NCBI RefSeq assembly: GCF_963662735.1
Contig: NZ_OY759744.1
Location: 558,001 to 622,000 of the forward strand
Direction: 5' to 3'
DNA: 64,000 nucleotides
DNA from: an uncultured Methanoregula sp.
Lineage (GTDB): Archaea > Halobacteriota > Methanomicrobia > Methanomicrobiales > Methanospirillaceae
The position numbers were made by a program, and so were the translations under genes. This document shows, piece after piece, positions 49,624 through 59,408 of this stretch (within the stretch, counting starts at the first letter, position 1; each line of letters begins with the position of its first letter). A model generated the notes under the pieces. The model saw only the letters and a program-made list of their open reading frames with translations. It did no database searches and was not told the DNA's origin.

Positions 49624-50472
49624 ATGGGCATTATCCTCGACGGAAAAAAAATCTCGGAGATGCGCCTTGAGCTCCTCAAAGAGGAGATCGAGGACTCCGG
49701 TCTCTATCCCCGCCTTGCCACGGTGATTGTCGGCAGCGACCCTGCATCGCAGATGTACGTGCGGATGAAACACCGGGCCTGCGAAGGGGTGGGGATCGGT
49801 TCCGTGGGGATCGAGCTTCCTGCAGATACGACGACCCAGGGGGTCCTCGATTCGGTGAACCGGCTCAACCGGGATTCCGATATCGACGGTATCCTTGTCC
49901 AGCTCCCGCTCCCGAAGCAGATCGATGCCGAGCGGGTAATAGCAGCAGTCAGTCCCGGTAAGGATGTGGACGGGTATCACCCGGAGAATATGGGGCTCCT
50001 CTTTTCCGGCAAGCCCCGGTTCACCTCGTGCACACCCACGGGCATCATGACAATCCTTGCCGAATACAAAATCCCGGTTGCAGGAGCCAAGGCAGTTGTT
50101 GTCGGGCGCAGCATCGATGTCGGGCGCCCGATGTCGGCTCTCCTGACCAATGCCGATGCAACCGTCACGGTCTGTCATAGTAAGACAAAAGACCTGACCG
50201 AAGAGCTCAGGCGGGCGGACATCCTCGTTTCTGCCATCGGGAAAGCGCATTTCATAACAGCGGACATGGTGAAGCCCGGCGCAGTTGTCATCGATGTCGG
50301 CATCAACCAGCTGGGTGGCAAACTGGTGGGCGACGTGGACTTTGCCGCAGTAAAGGAGATCGCCTCGGCCATCACTCCCGTTCCCGGGGGTGTCGGGCCG
50401 ATGACGATTGCGACCTTAATGGAGAACACATTCCGTGCGGCAAAGGTGAAGACATGCGACAATGTGTGGTGA
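49624..50472 (+). CDS. folD: Methylenetetrahydrofolate dehydrogenase/cyclohydrolase
   Basis: 282 aa bifunctional NADP enzyme making 10-formyl-tetrahydrofolate. [10 protein letters not shown] carries the catalytic Lys, [11 protein letters not shown] and [11 protein letters not shown] are family motifs, and [13 protein letters not shown] binds the cofactor. It begins 16 bp after glyA. FolD in a methanogen points to folate use for biosynthesis beside methanopterin. Confidence 0.96.
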   Translation: MGIILDGKKISEMRLELLKEEIEDSGLYPRLATVIVGSDPASQMYVRMKHRACEGVGIGSVGIELPADTTTQGVLDSVNRLNRDSDIDGILVQLPLPKQIDAERVIAAVSPGKDVDGYHPENMGLLFSGKPRFTSCTPTGIMTILAEYKIPVAGAKAVVVGRSIDVGRPMSALLTNADATVTVCHSKTKDLTEELRRADILVSAIGKAHFITADMVKPGAVVIDVGINQLGGKLVGDVDFAAVKEIASAITPVPGGVGPMTIATLMENTFRAAKVKTCDNVW

Positions 50473-51266
50473 ACAAGCTTCTCATCGGGGGGGACGCCCC
50501 TCCCCGGGTCATGGGTGTTATCAACTGCAGCCCGGAATCGTTCTATACCGATTCGTTCATCCCGACCAACGAGATCCACAAGAAAGCCATCGAGATGGTG
50601 GAGCAGGGGGCGGACATGATCGATGTCGGCGCCCGGAGTACTGCTCCCCATGCCCAGGCGATCAGCGGTACCGCCGAGGGTGAGCGGATCGATGCTGCAC
50701 TCAAGGAGCTCGACGGGACCGGTATCACGGTGTCCGTGGATACCATGAACCCGTGGGTGCTGGACGTCTGCCTGAAGCACGATGTCCATGCGGTCAACGA
50801 CATCGCCGGGTTCTCATCGCAGGCATATGTCCGGCGCGTAGCACAGTCGGGCCTTCCCGCTTTCGTGATGGCCTCGAACTACCAGCCCGGCGATGCAGCG
50901 GGGCTGGATGCAACCGAACAGGCTCTGGCAACGGTCATGCAGCGCTGCAGCGATGCAGGGATCGACAACTATGTTCTCGATCCGGGCGTGGGCCTCTGGA
51001 CACCGTTCCGCTCGTTCGAGGACAACTGGGAACTCTGCCGTAATTTCGACCGGTTCAAAAAGTTCGATCGCCCGCTCCTTGCCGCGATCTCGCGGAAGAG
51101 CTTCATCGGGAGCCTCGTGAACCGGGAGCCGGAGGAACGGCTTGCCGGAAGCCTCGCGGTCACGTACGGGCTGCTCACAAAGGGCGCATCCATTGTAAGG
51201 GCGCACGATGTCTCGCAGACCGTGGATACTATCAGGGTATTCGAGCGGATGGTGAACGGGCGATGA
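50454..51266 (+). CDS. Dihydropteroate synthase family protein
   Basis: 270 aa. [15 protein letters not shown] and [12 protein letters not shown] are the two pterin-site motifs; the SRKSFIG segment carries the conserved Lys/Arg of the FolP family. In folate makers it joins a pterin to p-aminobenzoate; methanogens make methanopterin by a different condensation, so the exact role is open. GGTGA precedes the ATG; overlaps folD by 19 bp and cofE by 4 bp. Confidence 0.88.
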   Translation: MRQCVVNKLLIGGDAPPRVMGVINCSPESFYTDSFIPTNEIHKKAIEMVEQGADMIDVGARSTAPHAQAISGTAEGERIDAALKELDGTGITVSVDTMNPWVLDVCLKHDVHAVNDIAGFSSQAYVRRVAQSGLPAFVMASNYQPGDAAGLDATEQALATVMQRCSDAGIDNYVLDPGVGLWTPFRSFEDNWELCRNFDRFKKFDRPLLAAISRKSFIGSLVNREPEERLAGSLAVTYGLLTKGASIVRAHDVSQTVDTIRVFERMVNGR

Positions 51267-52039
51267 ACAGCACCTTCGAGGTCTTCGGCCTCTCCACGGG
51301 AATCATCCGCAGCGGCGATTCGATTGCGGAACGGGTCGTGGCGGCAGCACAGGAGACCTGCAGGGGTCTTGAGGACGGGGATATCCTCGTCCTTGCAGAG
51401 ACCGCCGTTGCAACCGCGGAAGGAAACGTGATCGATCTTTCCTTTGTCACTCCGTCGGAGAAAGCCGTGGAACTGGCAAAACAATACCGCATGGACCCCC
51501 GGACTGCCGAGGTGGTAATCCGGGAGAGCGATTCGGTTGTCGGGGGTATCCCCGGTTTCCTTCTCTGCATGAAGAACGGCACGCTCCTCCCCAATGCGGG
51601 TGTTGATGCATCCAATGCACCCCCGGGCTGTGTCACCCCCCTCCCGGCCGACCCGGATAAGAGCGCAACCGACATCAAGGACACCATAAAAATCCTGACC
51701 GGCGCATCCATCGGGGTCATTATCGCCGACAGCCGCACCCACGCCATGCGCCTTGGCTGCAGCGGGGTTGCCATCGGGGCAGCCGGCATTACGGCCGTAA
51801 TCGACGACCGCGGACGGTGCGATCTCTTCGGGCGGAAACTGGAAGTGACCAAGCGGGCAGTGGCAGACAACATCGCCTCGGCTGCCGAGCTCGTCATGGG
51901 CGAAGCGGACGAGTGCACCCCCGCGGCAATTGTCCGGGGGATCGGACTCCCTATCGGGGACCATGTGGGCGTCGACACGATCGATGCCACGGAATGCCTG
52001 TTCATGGGAGCATTCCGGAACAGCCGGACCGAGTGGTAA
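51263..52039 (+). CDS. cofE: Coenzyme F420:L-glutamate ligase
   Basis: 258 aa. GTP-dependent addition of glutamates to F420-0. Motifs: GDILVLAETAVATAEG, GIPGFLLCMKNGTLLPNAGVD and GVIIADSRTHAMRLG, as in the archaeal single-domain CofE. Starts in the preceding stop codon. Confidence 0.94.
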   Translation: MNSTFEVFGLSTGIIRSGDSIAERVVAAAQETCRGLEDGDILVLAETAVATAEGNVIDLSFVTPSEKAVELAKQYRMDPRTAEVVIRESDSVVGGIPGFLLCMKNGTLLPNAGVDASNAPPGCVTPLPADPDKSATDIKDTIKILTGASIGVIIADSRTHAMRLGCSGVAIGAAGITAVIDDRGRCDLFGRKLEVTKRAVADNIASAAELVMGEADECTPAAIVRGIGLPIGDHVGVDTIDATECLFMGAFRNSRTEW

Positions 52040-52187
52040 CTCCGATTCTCCCTGTTTTTTATACACTCCGGTGAGGTGAGTGTGAACCCTCCACCACAGG
52101 TGGGAAATACCCTCGTCTGCAAATCTTCCGGGTCCAAGAGAACTGAATAAAAAACGTAATCCTCTCCGGCACCGAAATCTTCCGGAT

Positions 52188-53018
52188 ATGGCAGCAGAGA
52201 CGAAGCCAAAAAACATAAAGACCGTGAGCCGGCACCGGTCCCAAAGCCCGACCGGCACGCTCATGGTCCTGCTCATTCTCCTTATCGCTCTCCTTCTCTC
52301 CTGCGCCGGCTGTATCCATGCCGCCCGGCCCGGCACCGGTGCACCCGAAAGCCAGGCTTCCGGTGCCGATACCTCCCGTTATTTCCTGTACCAGAATATA
52401 GTCAATACATCCGCGGGGAGTATGACCGGGCCGGGCGGGAACAGTACAGTACTTGAAGGCCGGAAAGCTGCAGCCATCCGGGATGCCATGGACTCGCGGA
52501 ACCCGGTCACCCGGGACTTTGCCGTCTCGCTCATCCCACGGCCCCATGGCGGGCCGTTCAACCTCGCCCAGATCTGCGACCTCTGGGAAGCTGTATACTC
52601 CCGCTGGACTTACGTGAACGATCCGAACAGCGGCGATTATTTTTCCCCTGCCAGCCATACCATTGCCCTCGGCCTCAAGGGAGACTGCGATGACTTCGCC
52701 ATTGTCGTTGCCGCCATGATAGAATCGGTGGGCGGGGATGCCCGCGTCATCTATGCATCGAACGGCACGGTCGGCCATGCCTACCCGGAAGTGTATATCG
52801 GTACAACAAAAGAAGAGTTCGAAGCAGCAGCAGCGTATATCCGGTACCGGTATAAAATCACGGACGTGGGCTGTCACATCACCAACAGTACGACCGGTCC
52901 GCGGTACTGGCTCAACCTTGACTGGGGAAGCCGGTATCCCGGCGGGGGATTCTTTGCCGATAAAGGAGTCCGGATCGCCTATTACCCGGATGGTCACTGG
53001 GAGAAGGTGGAGGCATGA
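52188..53018 (+). CDS. Transglutaminase-like lipoprotein
   Basis: 276 aa. Basic cytoplasmic head, membrane helix and lipobox SCAGC (Cys about 44). The papain-fold triad is clear: Cys in KGDCDDFAIVVAAMIES, His in GHAYPEV, Asp in LNLDWG. Protease or amidase outside the cell; substrate unknown. About 150 bp after cofE, so probably a separate unit. Confidence 0.8.
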   Translation: MAAETKPKNIKTVSRHRSQSPTGTLMVLLILLIALLLSCAGCIHAARPGTGAPESQASGADTSRYFLYQNIVNTSAGSMTGPGGNSTVLEGRKAAAIRDAMDSRNPVTRDFAVSLIPRPHGGPFNLAQICDLWEAVYSRWTYVNDPNSGDYFSPASHTIALGLKGDCDDFAIVVAAMIESVGGDARVIYASNGTVGHAYPEVYIGTTKEEFEAAAAYIRYRYKITDVGCHITNSTTGPRYWLNLDWGSRYPGGGFFADKGVRIAYYPDGHWEKVEA

Positions 53019-53141
53019 GCCGGCTTGCCCGACACCATACTCTCCCCTTGCCATTCTTTCCTGGAGTAATCCGGCCGGAGAATCCGGAACCCGGGCGGTT
53101 GGTTCTTGTATGTTCCGGACGATCTGAATAGTGTATACCCG

Positions 53142-53792
53142 ATGACTGCCCAGAAGCACGGATCTGAAGAGAAGGGGAATCCCCCCATCCTTACCGATCC
53201 GCCATTTTACCTGCCGGAGTTCGAGAAGTCGTACCGGTACATCATCGACGAGTACGAGATCGAACCCCGCGATATCGCCATTTTCATGCCCTGTGCAGTC
53301 AGGAAACCCTATTCTGCGAGCACCAGCCACCAGCTCATCAGGATGATCATATCCCAGGTTTTTGACCCGTCCCAGTACCACATCGTTATCTTCGGGACCT
53401 GTGGTATCGTTCCCGCCGAACTCGAAGAGATGTACCCGTTCGCCCATTACAAGTACATGCTGGGAAAGACCAAAGACGAGAAGATCAAGGATGATTTTCT
53501 CCGCATCGAGACCGGGCGGGTGGCGGAATATCTCAAAAAGACGCGCCACGTGTACAAATACCGTATCGCGTACTGCCTCGGGCTCTTCCGGGAATCCCTG
53601 ATCCGGGGTTCGGAGGAAGCAGGAGTAAAAATCGATCTCCTCCTTCCCACGCACGACCTGATCAACCAGGTCATTGAGGAAGAAGACTGCCAGTTCCAGG
53701 AAGGCAGCCTCTCCATGGATTCGTACCGGGCAGAGTTCTGCAACGGGCTCATCCGGTTCCGGAACGAGCACTACGGGAAAGAAAAAGAGTAA
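53142..53792 (+). CDS. DUF5591-type protein, related to archaeosine synthase
   Basis: 216 aa from the ATG at 53142; the longer frame needs a TTG. The motif FMPCAVRKPYSASTSHQLI is that of the DUF5591 domain found in ArcS, which converts preQ0-modified tRNA to archaeosine. Here it stands alone without the TGT or PUA parts, as in archaea with split ArcS. Function assigned by family only. Confidence 0.7.
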   Translation: MTAQKHGSEEKGNPPILTDPPFYLPEFEKSYRYIIDEYEIEPRDIAIFMPCAVRKPYSASTSHQLIRMIISQVFDPSQYHIVIFGTCGIVPAELEEMYPFAHYKYMLGKTKDEKIKDDFLRIETGRVAEYLKKTRHVYKYRIAYCLGLFRESLIRGSEEAGVKIDLLLPTHDLINQVIEEEDCQFQEGSLSMDSYRAEFCNGLIRFRNEHYGKEKE

Positions 53793-53841
53793 TCAGGCTG
53801 CTCTTTGGTTTGGTGCAGGACTGGCTCCCGTTCCGGCAGGC

Positions 53842-54555
53842 TTACGGCTTCCAGCCAATCCCGTCCAGCGCCTTCCTTGCTGCATCCTTCCGGGCATCGG
53901 AGAGAGAGGGGCCGGAGCCGTCAAAGGTTCTCCCGTCATCGAGCGTTACCCTGACCGAGAAGAACGGTTTGTGCGAAGGTCCGTTCCGGGCCAGCTCCTC
54001 GTACTGCGGGAGGGGTTTGTTGTCTTTCTGGTAATATTCCTGCAGGATCCCGATCACGTTCTCGTGGGGATTGCAGGTTTCGAGGGCACGCTTCATGATG
54101 GCATTGACAAAGTAGGTAACGTCATCAAGCCCGACCTCGCAATACAGTGCCCCGATAAACGCCTCGAATGCCCCGCCGGTGATACGCTCGCCGTAAGTAT
54201 TCTGCTCGCCAATGGCAAGGGGGATGAGCCGGGTAAAGACCTTCTTTTCGTGCTGTTTTGAGAGGAGATCCAGGGCCCGGTTGGAGACCACGCTATTGAG
54301 GATTCGCGTCATCTCCCCCTCGTTGAGGACAGCATTCCGCTGGGTAAAAAGCGTCTGGGCGATGATGAGGGAGAGGACCCGGTCGCCCAGGAACTCGTAC
54401 CGCTGCCAGTCTTCCTTGGTTATGTCCCAGCGGTCGGCACCGGGCGAGCCGTATGCTGCATTGAAGCGGGAAATAAATGTGCTGATGATTGCACCAACGT
54501 CAGGATCCGAACTCTGGAGCAGGTCCATCAGATTATTTCCTGACGTTTGTGTCAT
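53842..54555 (-). CDS. rnc: RNase III family protein with altered active site
   Basis: 237 aa. RNase III domain (about 20-160): signature QRYEFLGDRVLSLIIAQ, EGEMTR, GGAFEAFIGALY. A dsRNA-binding domain follows (about 165-236: PQYEELARNG...ARKDAARKALDGIG). Against bacterial RNase III, Glu54, Asp58 and Glu131 of the metal site are kept, but the Asp of D-x-x-E is Gly128 and the first Glu is Gln51. It may be weakly active or act as a dsRNA-binding protein. RNase III is unusual in archaea. The cofC gene ends 31 bp upstream. Confidence 0.82.
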   Translation of the reverse strand: MTQTSGNNLMDLLQSSDPDVGAIISTFISRFNAAYGSPGADRWDITKEDWQRYEFLGDRVLSLIIAQTLFTQRNAVLNEGEMTRILNSVVSNRALDLLSKQHEKKVFTRLIPLAIGEQNTYGERITGGAFEAFIGALYCEVGLDDVTYFVNAIMKRALETCNPHENVIGILQEYYQKDNKPLPQYEELARNGPSHKPFFSVRVTLDDGRTFDGSGPSLSDARKDAARKALDGIGWKP

Positions 54556-54586
54556 ACCAAGCCATCCGCAGGTGAGAGCAATAATC

Positions 54587-55231
54587 CTATCGTTTCCGGA
54601 CTACGCCAACCCGGCCTTTCTCAACGGAGAGAGAGAAACCCAGTTCTTCCAGGTACGCCCTGCTCTTCCCGGTTCCGTGGATCAGGAGTTCGGCAAGATC
54701 TTCTTCTTCATCGATGTCCGTGTGGAGCCGGAACGAGTCGATAACCTCGCAGGAGAGACCTGCTTCCCCGGCAATCTTCATGTGTTTTAAGAAACTGGTG
54801 CCATAATAATCGACATGGAAGCGCTTGGGCTCCTTAACGTAGATCACGTTCGTCCCGCCGCCCCTTCCTGGAACGATAGCCATATCCATCTTCGTGGAGA
54901 GGACCCGGCGGATTGATTCGGCATTGGCAAGCGGGAGGTCTGCCATGATGATGAGCGACTCGCCAGCTGCCTGCGGAAGGATCTCGTTGAGGGCACCGTT
55001 TAAGTCGGTGTCGGTGATGGTCACCTGGACATCCTCGCTGTCGAAGAGCTCAGTGCAGACGAGCACCGGGCTGCACATTGCATCTTTTACGGCATCTTTT
55101 ACATCCGAGAGCATTGCCTGGGCAAACTGCTCCCGTTCCTCCTGACTGAGAATCGCGGAAAGGCGGGTCTTGGGATTTTTGGGTTTATAAGGAATAAGCG
55201 CTGGAGGGCACATGTATACCGTGATACGCAT
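54587..55231 (-). CDS. cofC: 2-phospho-L-lactate guanylyltransferase
   Basis: 214 aa from the ATG at 55231; an ATG at 55213 is also possible. Makes the activated lactyl donor for F420. LIPYKPKNPKTRLS (nucleotide-binding, Lys-rich), IIMADLPLAN and PGRGGGTNV are diagnostic. No Shine-Dalgarno before the start, so perhaps leaderless. Confidence 0.93.
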   Translation of the reverse strand: MRITVYMCPPALIPYKPKNPKTRLSAILSQEEREQFAQAMLSDVKDAVKDAMCSPVLVCTELFDSEDVQVTITDTDLNGALNEILPQAAGESLIIMADLPLANAESIRRVLSTKMDMAIVPGRGGGTNVIYVKEPKRFHVDYYGTSFLKHMKIAGEAGLSCEVIDSFRLHTDIDEEEDLAELLIHGTGKSRAYLEELGFSLSVEKGRVGVVRKR

Positions 55232-55316
55232 GGGGATGAAAAAAAGATACTGATATTGCATTTCCTGCCGGCAGAAATGGTGTGGTTTAACATCTCAGCC
55301 GCCCGAGATTCCGGGA

Positions 55317-55817
55317 ATGGAGAATATCCCGTTTACCATACGGAAGGTGCCCGAGCGAATCGTAGTCGGGCTCTCCCGGAGAACCTGCAATGCCGACGGC
55401 AGGAGCGTTACGGACATTCCGGCCTGCTGGACGGAATTCTTTAAGCAGAATGCTGCGGCAAAAATCAAGAACCGGGCAATCCCCCCGGCCATGTACGTTG
55501 TCTATTCCGATTATGCAAGTGACTGGAAAGGAGAGTACTCGTTCCTTCTCGGATGCGGTGTGACAAGGGCCGAATCGGTTCCCGAAGGAATGGAAGTCCG
55601 GCGGATCCCGGCCCAGACCTACGCGGTCTTCAATGCAAAAGGCAGGATGCCCGACGAACTGCTCGCGGTATGGGCTACGGTCTGGCCCTCAAGCCTGCCC
55701 CGGACGTATACGTACGATTTCGAGGTGTACGACAAGCGGTTCACCCGCCCCCTCAACAAGGAAGTGGACGTGTACGTGGCAATCGATCCGGAACAGCTGA
55801 AAAAACTCCAGAAGTAA
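55317..55817 (+). CDS. GyrI-like small-molecule-binding domain protein
   Basis: 166 aa single domain with the effector-binding (GyrI/AraC-C) fold: IRKVPERIVVGLSRR strand-helix start, RIPAQTYAVFNAKG central strand, and the final VDVYVAIDPEQL. The stand-alone form usually binds or hydrolyses small amphipathic compounds. Divergent from cofC. Ligand unknown. Confidence 0.7.
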   Translation: MENIPFTIRKVPERIVVGLSRRTCNADGRSVTDIPACWTEFFKQNAAAKIKNRAIPPAMYVVYSDYASDWKGEYSFLLGCGVTRAESVPEGMEVRRIPAQTYAVFNAKGRMPDELLAVWATVWPSSLPRTYTYDFEVYDKRFTRPLNKEVDVYVAIDPEQLKKLQK

Positions 55818-55939
55818 TCTCCTTTTTTAGCCCGGGGTTCTAAAACCCGGATTTTACCCAAACATCGGAAAGAGGATGGCTTGGACGAGTGAGCCTGCCC
55901 CAATGAAAGACCCCATTACCCGTCAGGATATCTGAGCGA

Positions 55940-56956
55940 TTACCGCATTGGATGAGGGGATACGGCCGGCTGACCAATGCCCGAAATGTTCCGGAGGGGA
56001 ATGGAGAGATGCCACTGGCCGGAGATCCCTCTCACGCTTGAAAAATTTACCGTGAGCTCGCGGGAGCCTTCCGGCAGGGGTTCGATCTTCCAGAAAACGT
56101 ACGTTGTATTGTACGAGTACCCGCCACCAGGCATGGTCAGGAGGGGACGGCCCCCGTCCACCTGCCAGACCGCGTGCAGATCAGGGTTGGCCGGCGGAAG
56201 GGTCACAACGGGTGACGGAGTGGCGGGCGGAGGCGTGTTGTCATAGATGCGGATCATAACCGTACAGGCCTCCGGCGTGCACTGGAGGGAATCGACAGTA
56301 ACCACCTCCCTTCCCGTGGACAGGCTCACGTTTGCAGGGATCTTCCCGACAAGCGGCCGGGCAGGAGGCACGTACTCGTAGGGTGGCGTGACACCTTCCC
56401 TGTACGGGACGGGCTGCACCGATGCGCCGATCTTCTCCAGTTCTTCCCGCGGAAGCGTGCCGGTGAGCATGTAACACCACATGCTGTCACCCCAAGTGAG
56501 TTCGCCCGTCTCTTTTCGCGCTGCCCGGAGCGATCCTGCGACAGCCGGCTGGAACACGGGCTGGTCCGAACATGTTGTCGAGTTCCGGAACTGTTCGACC
56601 AGAAGGACCTCTTCGTCCTTGCCCCGGGAGTAAGTGAACTCGAATTCTCCGCTGCCAAACGGCTTTTCAACCGGGCCCTGAGGCAGCGAACCGAACGTGA
56701 AGAAGAAACCCTCAGGCAGGAACGCAGGGAGGGAGAACGCCAGGCCTGGCGGGGCATTCTTCTGCATCATATACAGGGAGGACGTATAGAACGGGGGGTA
56801 ATGCGGCGGATGCGAATCAGCCGCTGGCTGAGGCGTCGGTGCAGGCAAATCAGCAGGTATTTTACTCGCGGTATCAGGACACCCGGCTGCCGCAACAAAG
56901 AGAAAGACGATGACAAGGACTGCCCCACAGAGGGGAAAAAGTGACCCGGCCCGCAT
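55940..56956 (-). CDS. Hypothetical lipoprotein
   Basis: 338 aa from the ATG at 56956. Signal with lipobox AAAGC (Cys about 25), Pro-rich linker, then a beta-rich extracellular domain with Cys residues and another Pro/Thr linker (PPPATPSPVVTLPPA). AT-rich TATA candidate (ATATATAATTAT on the minus strand) about 30 bp upstream. No enzyme motif found. Confidence 0.65.
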   Translation of the reverse strand: MRAGSLFPLCGAVLVIVFLFVAAAGCPDTASKIPADLPAPTPQPAADSHPPHYPPFYTSSLYMMQKNAPPGLAFSLPAFLPEGFFFTFGSLPQGPVEKPFGSGEFEFTYSRGKDEEVLLVEQFRNSTTCSDQPVFQPAVAGSLRAARKETGELTWGDSMWCYMLTGTLPREELEKIGASVQPVPYREGVTPPYEYVPPARPLVGKIPANVSLSTGREVVTVDSLQCTPEACTVMIRIYDNTPPPATPSPVVTLPPANPDLHAVWQVDGGRPLLTMPGGGYSYNTTYVFWKIEPLPEGSRELTVNFSSVRGISGQWHLSIPLRNISGIGQPAVSPHPMR

Positions 56957-57247
56957 AGGAATATCACTGATATTATTCAATATAATTATATATGATATTT
57001 CATTTCGGTTACCGGACTTCACTGTTATGGTAGTGTGCGGGCGAACTGTCCGGCATCCGGAGCACCATATGGCTTTTCGTCGTTCCCCGGACCGATACGT
57101 ACGGTTAGGTATACGACAGGAGGTTTGCCTGGCCGGCGAATAAGGAAGCCGGCATATAAGCGGCAGTCGACCCGGAACAGCGGGAAAAGAAGAACTGGTT
57201 TTCCCGTTTTATCAGATTCTCTGGCCCGTGTACGGACATTCCCGTGA

Positions 57248-57817
57248 TCAGCCGGTGGTCCGGATCAGGACCGGCAAAATCGTGAGCAGCAGCGCAACAG
57301 CGACCGGGATGACGAGGTTGTCATCAATGGGAGAGATGAGTTCGATCAGTCCCGCGAGAATGGCAACGATCACCACCCCGGGCACAGTCAGGAACGGGAG
57401 GAGGAAAACTGCCGTGACGATGATGGCTGCAACCGTTCCTTCGAGGGATTTACCGTTGAAGATACGGTTTTTCCCGTATCGGACCCCGACCAGGGTTGCT
57501 ATGCCATCAAGAACCGCAACCGTTACGAGCGCAGGGACAGCCACCTGTACGGGAACCAGGATAACCGTAACAAGTGCGCCCACCGCAAAGTAGAGGGCCC
57601 CCTTTCCGGGCAGGGAATCGCCCCGGTCTGCATAATCCAGCAGTGCGGAGAAGAGGGGAAGGTGGTAGCCCCTGATGATAAGATCAACGAGGATGACCCC
57701 GAAGAAGAGACCGAGGGCAAGAACCGGGATCGCAAGGGTACGATCCACTACGAGGACCATTGCTGCAATGGCAAGGCCAAAGACAATGTGCACCAGTTTG
57801 CGGAAGAGCTCGTGCAT
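57248..57817 (-). CDS. CTP-dependent polyprenol/diacylglycerol kinase family protein
   Basis: 189 aa, several helices. ELFRKLVHIVFGL, DRGDSLPGKGALYF and GKNRIFNGKSLEGT are the three motifs of the dolichol/phytol kinase (Sec59/VTE5) family, which phosphorylates isoprenoid alcohols or diacylglycerol using CTP. In archaea a lipid-carrier salvage role is plausible but inferred. Confidence 0.82.
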   Translation of the reverse strand: MHELFRKLVHIVFGLAIAAMVLVVDRTLAIPVLALGLFFGVILVDLIIRGYHLPLFSALLDYADRGDSLPGKGALYFAVGALVTVILVPVQVAVPALVTVAVLDGIATLVGVRYGKNRIFNGKSLEGTVAAIIVTAVFLLPFLTVPGVVIVAILAGLIELISPIDDNLVIPVAVALLLTILPVLIRTTG

Positions 57818-57903
57818 CTAACCATTGTTCTTTTGACGGGGGATAAAAATTGGTGGTCTGCATATTCCTCAAGACATATCAGCAGAACCGGCGATAGATC
57901 AGT

Positions 57904-58635
57904 ATGAACCGCCAACAGATCCGCGTCGCTGTCCTCTTCCTCTCGTTCCTCCTGATGTCGGTGACGTTCGTTTACATCTCGCCCATCGTGATGATGATGG
58001 GCCTCGCGCAGGGGATTATTGCTGCCGGGCTCATTTTCTGGATTGCCGCATTCCTGCTCACGTTCATCTTCGGCAGGGCTTTCTGCGGGTACCTCTGCCC
58101 GATGGGGGCCGAGCAGGAACTCATCGATAAGGCAGTAAAAACAAAACTCCGCCCGGTCCCGTACCTGCGGTACATCAAGTACCTTTTCGCCATCCTCTGG
58201 GTTGGCGGGGCGGTCTTCCTTGCCGCAGGTGCAGGAGGGCTGGTTCTGCAACCGCTTTACGGCCTCGGGAATGGCCTGCCGCCATGGAACTCTGCTACGT
58301 ATGTATTCTTTTACGGCATGATCCTCGGGGTCTTCCTTCTCGTCCTCATTCTCGGGCGGAGGGGGATGTGCAATTACTTCTGTCCCATGTCCGTGGTCTT
58401 CATAGCGATAACGTGGATCAAGGACCGGCTCAGGATCCCGTCACTCCACCTGGAAGCAAAGCCTGACGATTGCATCAAATGTAAAAAATGCGAGGCCGCA
58501 TGCCCGATGAATCTGCCGGTCCAGGAAATGGCGGGGAAAGACGAGCTGCAGAACCCGGAGTGTATCGTCTGCGGGAGCTGTGCAGATGTCTGCCCAAAGA
58601 ACGTTATCCGGCTTGCGTGGTTCTGGAAAAAATAA
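57904..58635 (+). CDS. NapH/NosR-type polyferredoxin membrane protein
   Basis: 243 aa. Four membrane helices with two CxxxCP motifs (FCGYLCP, CNYFCP), then two 4Fe-4S clusters (CIKCKKCEAACP, CIVCGSCADVCP). Such proteins move electrons across or along the membrane. The partner is not encoded nearby, so the electron acceptor is open. Confidence 0.88.
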   Translation: MNRQQIRVAVLFLSFLLMSVTFVYISPIVMMMGLAQGIIAAGLIFWIAAFLLTFIFGRAFCGYLCPMGAEQELIDKAVKTKLRPVPYLRYIKYLFAILWVGGAVFLAAGAGGLVLQPLYGLGNGLPPWNSATYVFFYGMILGVFLLVLILGRRGMCNYFCPMSVVFIAITWIKDRLRIPSLHLEAKPDDCIKCKKCEAACPMNLPVQEMAGKDELQNPECIVCGSCADVCPKNVIRLAWFWKK

Positions 58636-58646
58636 TTTTTATCGAA

Positions 58647-59408
58647 TTACTGGTCGGACAGCCGCTGTAATTTTTCTTCGGGAATCGTAATCTCGAACCG
58701 TGCACCGTTCCCGGGTTCCCCGGTCTCCCGGATGCTCATTGCAGAGAACTGCAGGATCTCCCGCACCAGGTACAGGCCCCACCCGGTGCCCTTGCCAAAA
58801 CCGCGCTCGAAGATTTTGGTCTTGTCATCTGCCGGGATTCCTTCACCATCATCCTCGAATATAAGCCGCGTCCCGCCAGGGTCGTCCTGCAAAAAAATAC
58901 GGATACGGGATGCCTTTTTCCCGTGGCGCAGGGTATTTTCGAAAAGATTGGTTATCACTTTCACAAACTGGGGTTCCACAAAGACTGCTGCCTTGCCGGT
59001 CCCGTCCTCAACCTGGATCGCCCCCAGGTCAATCTCCTCGCCAGCCTGGCGGATGAACTGTCCGAGCGGGTGCCATGCAGGAGGGGCCACCCCGATGTTC
59101 TGGTAATCCTTGGCGAACTGGAACTGCCTGCGTATCTTGTCGACCGCCTGGCGTTCCCGGTCGAGATAGGTTTTCAGCTTGGGATCTTCTATGATCATCC
59201 CGAGGAGCTCATTATACCCGACAATGGCCGTCAGCTGGTTGAGGACATCGTGCCGGGTGATGCTGCCAACCAGCTGGAGCTTCTTCTCGGCAAAGGCAAG
59301 CGCTGCCCTCAGCTCTTCCGGTGTCATGCCGGGATAGAGGGGTTGTTTTTCCTTTGCAGCGGAATCCGCATCGGATCCCGCAGCCGGTTGTTTTTCCTTG
59401 AATATCAT
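58647..59408 (-). CDS. Histidine kinase without sensor domain
   Basis: 253 aa. After about 30 disordered residues comes the H-box SITRHDVLNQL with His53, then HATPase motifs NLFENTLRHG, DDGEGIP and GWGLYL. No PAS or membrane segment; input presumably comes from a partner protein. Same kinase family as 23693 and 40626. Confidence 0.85.
   Translation of the reverse strand: MIFKEKQPAAGSDADSAAKEKQPLYPGMTPEELRAALAFAEKKLQLVGSITRHDVLNQLTAIVGYNELLGMIIEDPKLKTYLDRERQAVDKIRRQFQFAKDYQNIGVAPPAWHPLGQFIRQAGEEIDLGAIQVEDGTGKAAVFVEPQFVKVITNLFENTLRHGKKASRIRIFLQDDPGGTRLIFEDDGEGIPADDKTKIFERGFGKGTGWGLYLVREILQFSAMSIRETGEPGNGARFEITIPEEKLQRLSDQ

Noticed and set aside
50969..52336. 455-codon minus-strand frame
   Set aside because: Antisense to the DHPS-like gene and cofE, both with clear family motifs; composition is that of a shadow frame.
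52059..53771. 570-codon minus-strand frame
   Set aside because: Lies opposite the transglutaminase-like and DUF5591 genes; long only because of GC-rich third positions.
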